From Prorocentrum cordatum (Eukaryota; Sar; Dinophyceae; Prorocentrales; Prorocentraceae), in assembly GCA_963575745.1 (NCBI GenBank), contig CAUYUJ010017843.1, positions 158,634-222,633 on the forward strand: a DNA stretch of 64,000 nt, given 5' to 3'. Positions 62,150 through 64,000 of the stretch are shown here, piece by piece. Position 1 is the stretch's first letter. The number at the start of each line of letters is the position of its first letter. The position numbers and the translations under genes were made by a program. Under the pieces are notes generated by a model. That model was not told where the DNA came from. It searched no databases and saw only the letters and a program-made list of their open reading frames with translations.

Positions 62150-64000
62150 ACGCGTGCCCTGGCTCTTGCACAAAGGTGTCCGAGGCTCAGGGGGGCTGCC
62201 CTGGGAAGCCCGGGCGGGGGGGGGCAGAGGGGGGGGGGGGGGCAGGGGGACGAACGACACGACACGACACGAAAATAAAGGTGTCCGAGGCCCAGGGGGG
62301 CTGCCCTGGGGAGCCTGGACGGGGGGGGCAGGGGGGGGGGGGGCAGGGGGACGAACGACACGACACGGCACGAAAATAAAGATGTCTGAGCTCTAGAGCA
62401 CAGCTGTGCAAGAGAATAAAAGGTTCCGTGGCCCAGGGTCGCTGCCCTGGGAAGCCTGGACGGGGGGGGCCGGAGGAAAGTGCAGGGGGAACGGAACGAC
62501 ACGAACACCGAAACGAAATAAAGGTGTCAGGCCAAGCCCCCCCCTCTCGGGGGGGGCTGCCCTGGGAAGCCTGGAGGGGGGGGGGGCAGGGGGGGGGCAG
62601 GGGGACGAACGACACGACAGCACGACACGAAAACAAGTGGCACGCGTGCCTGGCTCTTGCACGCAGGGTCGAGGCTCAAGGGGGTGCCCTGGGAAAGCCT
62701 GGGGCGGTTTGGGGCAGGGGGGGGGCAGGGGGACGAACGGACACGTTATCAGACACGACACGAAAATAAAGGTTGTTCGAGGGCCAGGGGGGCTTGCCCG
62801 GGGAGCCTTGACGGGGGGGGGGGAAGGGAGGGGGGAGCAGGGGACGAAACGACACGACACGACACGAAAATAAAGATGTCCGAGCTCTAGAGCACAGCTG
62901 TGCAAGAGAATAAAGGGTTCCGTGGCCTAGGGGGGCTGCCCTGGGAAGCCTGGACGGGCTGCTCTGGGATGCCTGGACGCGGGGCAGGGGGGGGTGAGGG
63001 CCAGGGCCAGGGGGCGACCAAGGCCAGGGGGACGAACGACACGAACGACGAACGACACGAAAATAAAGGGTTCCGTGGCCCAGGGGGGCTGCCCTGGGAA
63101 GCCTGGACGGACTGCCCTGGGATGCCTGGGCGGGGGGCAGGGGGGGGTGAGGGCCAGGGCCAGGGGGCGACCAGGGCCAGGGGGACGAACGACACGAACG
63201 ACGAACGACACGAAAATAAAGGGTTCCGTGGCCCAGGGGGGCTGCCCTGGGAAGCCTGGACGGACTGCCCTGGGATGCCTGGACGGGGGGCAGGGGGGGG
63301 TGAGGGCCAGGGCCAGGGGACGACCAGGGCCAGGGGGACGAACGACACGAACGACGAACGACACGAAATAAAAGGGTTCCGTGGCCCAGGGGGGCTGCCC
63401 TGGGAAGCCTGGACGGACTGCCCTGGGATGCCTGGACGGGGGGCAGGGGGGGGTGAGGGCCAGGGCCAGGGAGACGAGCAGGGCCAGGGGGACGAACGAC
63501 ACGAACGACGAACGACACGAAAATAAAGGGTTCCGTGGCCCAGGGGGGCTGCTCTGGGAAGCCTGGAGGGGCTGCCCTGGGATGCCTGGACGGGGGGCAG
63601 GGGGGGGTGAGGGCCAGGGCCAGGAGGACGACCAGGGCCAGGGGGACGAACGACACGAACGACGAACGACACGAAAATAAAGGGTTCCGTGGCCCAGGGG
63701 GGGGGGGTGAGGGCCCGTGCCAGGGGACGACCAGGACACGAAAATACACGAAAATAAAGATGTCCGAGCTCTAGAGCACAGCTGTGCAAGATAATAAAGG
63801 TGTCCGAGGCCCAGGGGGGGCTGCCCTGGGAAGCCTGGAGGAGGGGGGGCAGGGGGACGAACGACACGACACGACACGACACGAAAATAAAGATGTCCGA
63901 GCTCTAGAGCACAGCTGTGCAAGAGAATAATAGTGGCCCAGGGGGGCTACCCTGGGAAGCGTGGACAGAGGGGGGGGGGGACGAACGACACGACGAACCA
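62150..64000 (+). repeat. 153-bp tandem array and shorter variants, nearly every unit ending in AATAAA
   Basis: GGGTTCCGTGG recurs at 62915, 63068, 63221, 63374, 63528 and 63682 (period 153-154). Units: GGCCCAGGGGGGCTGCCCTG, GGAAGCCTGGACGG, GGTGAGGGCCAGGGCCAGG, GGGGACGAACGACACGA, ending CGACACGAAAATAAAG (AAATAAAAG once). 62150-62900 has shorter G-run-rich variants. A second module, GAGCTCTAGAGC plus CACAGCTGTGCAAGA[G/T]AATAA, occurs at about 62387, 62880, 63766 and 63899. The array runs off the window. Confidence 0.92.

Overview
The window is almost certainly nuclear DNA of a dinoflagellate, from a repeat-dominated, G+C-rich stretch with no recognisable host gene. The best evidence is at 31628-31649, where the minus strand matches every position of the 22-nt dinoflagellate spliced leader (DinoSL). 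This leader is the exact 5' end of a 6.3-kb LINE retrotransposon. The LINE proteins (coiled-coil zinc-finger ORF1; endonuclease-RT-RNase H ORF2 with a C-terminal CRRCGAY...HP zinc finger) are of the type common in dinoflagellate genomes. Species is not determined; a G+C-rich genome such as Prorocentrum would fit, but that is inference.

Layout. 0-1 kb: remnant of a second LINE ORF1 (minus strand) running into a GGA microsatellite. 1-14.8 kb: dispersed repeats, fold-back (MITE-like) elements, minisatellites, a segmental duplication (8.7-9.5 kb) and an assembly gap (9835-9934). 14.8-35 kb: a complex long-unit tandem array (called T here), interrupted at 17.3-20.9 kb by minisatellites and AAC-type microsatellites. 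The LINE (25328-31650, 16-bp target-site duplication) and a 643-bp TIR element (32175-32817, 3-bp duplication) are inserted into T. 35-47 kb: microsatellites, a second gap (38041-38140), a fold-back with a 15-bp duplication, a MITE nested in another MITE, and dispersed repeats. 47.3-49 kb: two different truncated LINE reverse-transcriptase pieces. 49-64 kb: more dispersed repeats, a 90-bp satellite (about 20 copies, 54-55.8 kb), a rearranged copy of the composite repeat at 18 kb, CCCAAGAGG-type arrays, fold-backs flanked by 17- and 43-bp direct repeats, and a 153-bp array with an AATAAA in nearly every unit that runs off the window end.

Nearly all long open frames elsewhere are translations of microsatellites or tandem repeats whose unit is a multiple of three, so they are not annotated as genes. 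The main biological story is the LINE: its genomic copy begins with the spliced leader, so the RNA that was reverse transcribed had apparently been trans-spliced. ORF1 and ORF2 lie in tandem behind that one leader. The copy has a perfect target duplication (recent insertion), yet ORF2 carries a lost catalytic Asp, an in-frame stop and two shifts in homopolymers. The recurring theme elsewhere is palindromic elements bounded by target repeats much longer than TIR transposases make.

Repeat families are given private letters (A, B, C, D, F, G, H, I, J, K, L, M, N, O, P, T). All repeat relationships were found by eye within this window; boundaries are approximate unless a target duplication fixes them.
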